The notes beneath the pieces are model-generated. The model was not told the origin of the DNA and did no database searches. It was given only the letters and a program-made list of their open reading frames with translations. Positions 5,507 through 5,661 of a stretch of 5,661 nt of DNA are shown here, in pieces (position 1 is the stretch's first letter; every line of letters starts with the position of its first letter). The position numbers and the translations under genes are program-made. The DNA is from Cryomorphaceae bacterium (GTDB lineage: Bacteria > Bacteroidota > Bacteroidia > Flavobacteriales_G > Salibacteraceae): NCBI GenBank assembly GCA_003564735.1, contig PXEK01000145.1, positions 1 to 5,661 on the forward strand, written 5' to 3'.

Positions 5507-5661
5507 GTGAAAAAAATATTCGTTATATCGCTTTTATTCAGTCTGTGCGCAATCTTTGATGTTTCTGCACAGAGCGACACTACGCTGCCCGATACTACGA
5601 TACGCCCCGGAACGGCGAAAGGCGAAGGAGCCGGCTCTGACCAAAAAGAAAAAACGAAAAA
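5507..5661 (+). CDS. N-terminus of a secreted protein, likely DUF5683 family (partial, 3' end outside window)
   Basis: The frame starts at GTG 5507, two bases after the parB stop, and stays open to the window edge (51 codons). The first residues, KKIFVISLLFSLCAIFDVSA before Q, form a classic signal peptide with a VSA-Q cleavage site, so the product is exported or anchored in the envelope. The next visible part is low-complexity, Thr/Asp-rich and then Lys/Gly/Glu-rich (SDTTLPDTT and onward), as in a disordered spacer. In many Bacteroidota, as I recall, the gene directly after parB encodes a DUF5683 protein with a signal peptide, a polar spacer and then a membrane-associated domain; the start and position fit, but the diagnostic domain lies beyond the edge. 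The GTG start is supported by its match to the start of the signal peptide. Close spacing suggests it belongs to the parAB transcript. Confidence 0.72.
   Translation, partial: MKKIFVISLLFSLCAIFDVSAQSDTTLPDTTIRPGTAKGEGAGSDQKEKTK

Overview
The window looks like a chromosomal segment from a member of the Bacteroidota, probably a flavobacterium-like or Cryomorphaceae-like organism of moderate GC. Four things point there: A-rich leaders in place of Shine-Dalgarno sites before most genes, promoter elements of the Bacteroidota type (TTTG / TAnnTTTG), small lipoproteins with a PKD domain, and the order parA-parB followed by a secreted protein at a position where I recall a DUF5683 gene in many Bacteroidota. 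No replication, phage or plasmid genes are seen, so parA/parB look like the chromosomal segregation pair.

Layout. At the left edge (2-334, +) is the 3' end of an unidentified gene. It is followed closely by a class I SAM-dependent O-methyltransferase of the caffeoyl-CoA O-methyltransferase-like family (345-992, +). A gene-poor stretch of about 680 bases (993-1670) holds what looks like the decayed 3' end of an IS3-type transposase, a 12-bp hairpin, a heptamer GCTAANN tandem repeat inside an inverted repeat, and the promoter and leader of the next operon. Two tandem paralogous lipoprotein genes follow (1671-2315 and 2339-2932, +). Each has a lipoprotein signal, a PKD domain and a shared C-terminal beta-rich domain that I cannot name. 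A strong bidirectional terminator (2958-2997) separates them from a convergent NADPH-dependent FMN reductase-type flavoprotein (3026-3550, -). A 239-base divergent intergenic region carries a good parA promoter. Then parA (3790-4596) and parB (4596-5504) overlap by one base, and a secreted-protein gene starting with GTG at 5507 runs off the right edge.

How they work together. ParA and ParB form the ATPase/CTPase pair that segregates chromosome origins; no parS site is visible here. The two lipoproteins were almost certainly made by gene duplication and are probably co-transcribed. The methyltransferase and flavoprotein are stand-alone enzymes with unknown substrates. I see no defence system, CRISPR array or biosynthetic cluster. 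The least explained items are the duplicated PKD lipoproteins with their unnamed C-terminal domain, and the repeat-rich, IS-scarred gap before them.
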